A stretch of DNA of 5,637 nt from Euryarchaeota archaeon UBA10 (GTDB taxonomy: Archaea > Thermoplasmatota > Poseidoniia > Poseidoniales > Poseidoniaceae). Location of the stretch: the NCBI GenBank assembly GCA_002498185.1, contig DAGO01000034.1:1-5637 (forward strand), in the 5' to 3' direction. Position 1 is the first letter of the stretch, and each line of letters begins with the position of its first letter. The position numbers and the translations under genes were made by a program. This document shows, piece by piece, positions 5,000 through 5,637 of the stretch. The notes beneath the pieces were generated by a model. The model was given only the letters and a program-made list of their open reading frames with translations, made no database searches and was not told the DNA's origin.

Positions 5000-5637
5000 A
5001 TGAGTGGAAGCGAAATCATCGATTATGCCGTACTAATTCCTCTATTGCCGTTCTTGGCTTTCCCAGTAATTTTGTTCCTGGGCAGAATTTTCAATGGAAC
5101 TCCAACATGGGTAAAGAATGTCAAGGAAGGAGGAATCATCGCACTTACTGTAATGGGTGCAAGCCTGATTCTAGCACTGTCTCTAATCAGAGAACACATG
5201 AACAAAGTAGGTGCTGCAGATGTATTCACTTGGTTTGAATCATCTTGGTGGAACTCGGAAACTGGTGCGATAACTACCAAGGCATTCGGCTTTGGAATAT
5301 ACATTGACCACTTGACAGTAATGTTACTCTTCGTAGCAGCATTCCTTTGTTTCTTGATTAACATCTTCTCGATTGGATACATGAATACAGATCCAATCAA
5401 CGATAACCGAAACCACCGTTTCTATGCAGAATTCGTTCTATTCTGTAGCGGTATGCTTGGAATGGTTTTGGCTGACTCTTTCCTTTGGTTATTCATCTTC
5501 TGGGAATTAATGGGATTGTGTTCTTACCTATTGATTGGATTCTACTACGAGAGGCCAAGCGCAGCATATGCTGCTAAGAAGGCGTTCCTAACAACTCGTG
5601 TTGGTGACGTATTCCTAGTAATTGGACTAGTAATTCT
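5000..5637 (+). CDS. nuoL: NADH-quinone oxidoreductase-like subunit L (NuoL/FpoL/ND5), 3' partial
   Basis: Antiporter-like proton-pumping subunit at the far end of the membrane arm. Only the first 212 residues are in the window, and the frame is open to the last base. Visible helices lie at about 9-29, 46-63, 105-126, 143-160 and 162-182. Family motifs: IDHLTVMLL (102-110, usual form DGL), IGYMNTDP (125-132), HRFYAEFVLFCSGMLGMVLAD (139-159 region), then FWELMGLCSYLLIGFYYE (167-184), with Glu169 equivalent to the essential E. coli NuoL Glu144. KKAFLTTRVGD (193-203) has Thr in place of the common Asn before RVGD. The IGYM and WELxGLCSYLLIGF motifs favour NuoL over the related NuoM and NuoN. The pumping lysines and the long lateral helix typical of NuoL would be downstream. 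nuoM and nuoN are expected next. Confidence 0.94.
   Translation, partial: MSGSEIIDYAVLIPLLPFLAFPVILFLGRIFNGTPTWVKNVKEGGIIALTVMGASLILALSLIREHMNKVGAADVFTWFESSWWNSETGAITTKAFGFGIYIDHLTVMLLFVAAFLCFLINIFSIGYMNTDPINDNRNHRFYAEFVLFCSGMLGMVLADSFLWLFIFWELMGLCSYLLIGFYYERPSAAYAAKKAFLTTRVGDVFLVIGLVI

Noticed and set aside
364..5400. Open frames on the minus strand at 364-558, 1330-1662, 1858-2196, 2245-2448, 2464-2658, 3010-3207, 3729-3996, 4037-4246, 4388-4612 and 5023-5400
   Set aside because: All lie opposite strongly conserved nuo genes, have no recognisable domains, and their compositions are what reverse reading of membrane-protein codons gives.
5608..5637. Short direct repeat (CTAGTAATT twice) at the window end
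   Set aside because: It encodes LVIGLVI in a hydrophobic helix; codon repetition explains it.

Overview
The window is one uninterrupted stretch of a respiratory complex I operon. All eight genes lie on the + strand, in the order nuoC (5' end outside the window), nuoD, nuoH, nuoI, nuoJ N-terminal half, nuoJ C-terminal half, nuoK, nuoL (3' end outside the window). Neighbours are separated by at most 10 bases or overlap by 4. I see no promoter, terminator, RNA gene, mobile element, CRISPR array or long non-coding gap.

The likely source is an archaeon of the Thermoplasmatota/Euryarchaeota side, most plausibly a marine Poseidoniales (Marine Group II) type. This is inference from the following: nuoD is followed directly by nuoH, so the NADH-oxidising module genes nuoE, nuoF and nuoG are absent from the place where many bacteria carry them. 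NuoJ is split into two small genes, as in haloarchaeal nuo and methanosarcinal fpo operons. NuoC and NuoD are separate. Every start has a strong GAGGTG or GGAGG ribosome binding site. All stops in the window are TGA, and the base composition is moderate. No 16S or marker gene is present to prove the taxonomy.

Layout: 1-1650 encodes the peripheral-arm proteins NuoC and NuoD, which form the base of the quinone pocket. Positions 1661-3175 encode NuoH, the membrane anchor and quinone channel. Positions 3185-4144 encode NuoI, which carries two [4Fe-4S] clusters that pass electrons towards the quinone. Positions 4147-4990 encode the small membrane subunits NuoJ (two pieces) and NuoK. From 5000 onward is the start of NuoL, an antiporter-like proton-pumping subunit. 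NuoA and NuoB are expected upstream, NuoM and NuoN downstream. Together they would form an 11-subunit-type complex I that takes electrons from an unidentified donor, reduces quinone and pumps ions.

The core operon is ordinary, but several subunits are not. NuoH carries an extra stretch of roughly 60-70 residues between TM1 and TM2 and a C-terminal extension with an extra predicted helix. NuoI is about twice the usual length: it has an insert of about 80 residues, including an SH3/Tudor-like segment, between its two cluster motifs, an extra N-terminal stretch, and a lysine/alanine-rich tail. These additions all lie near the expected NuoH/NuoI/NuoD interface and may mark a lineage-specific electron-donor docking or stabilising region. 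NuoD keeps single cysteines where group 4 [NiFe] hydrogenases have CxxC pairs. At four junctions the TGA stop codon is built into the next gene's ribosome binding site.
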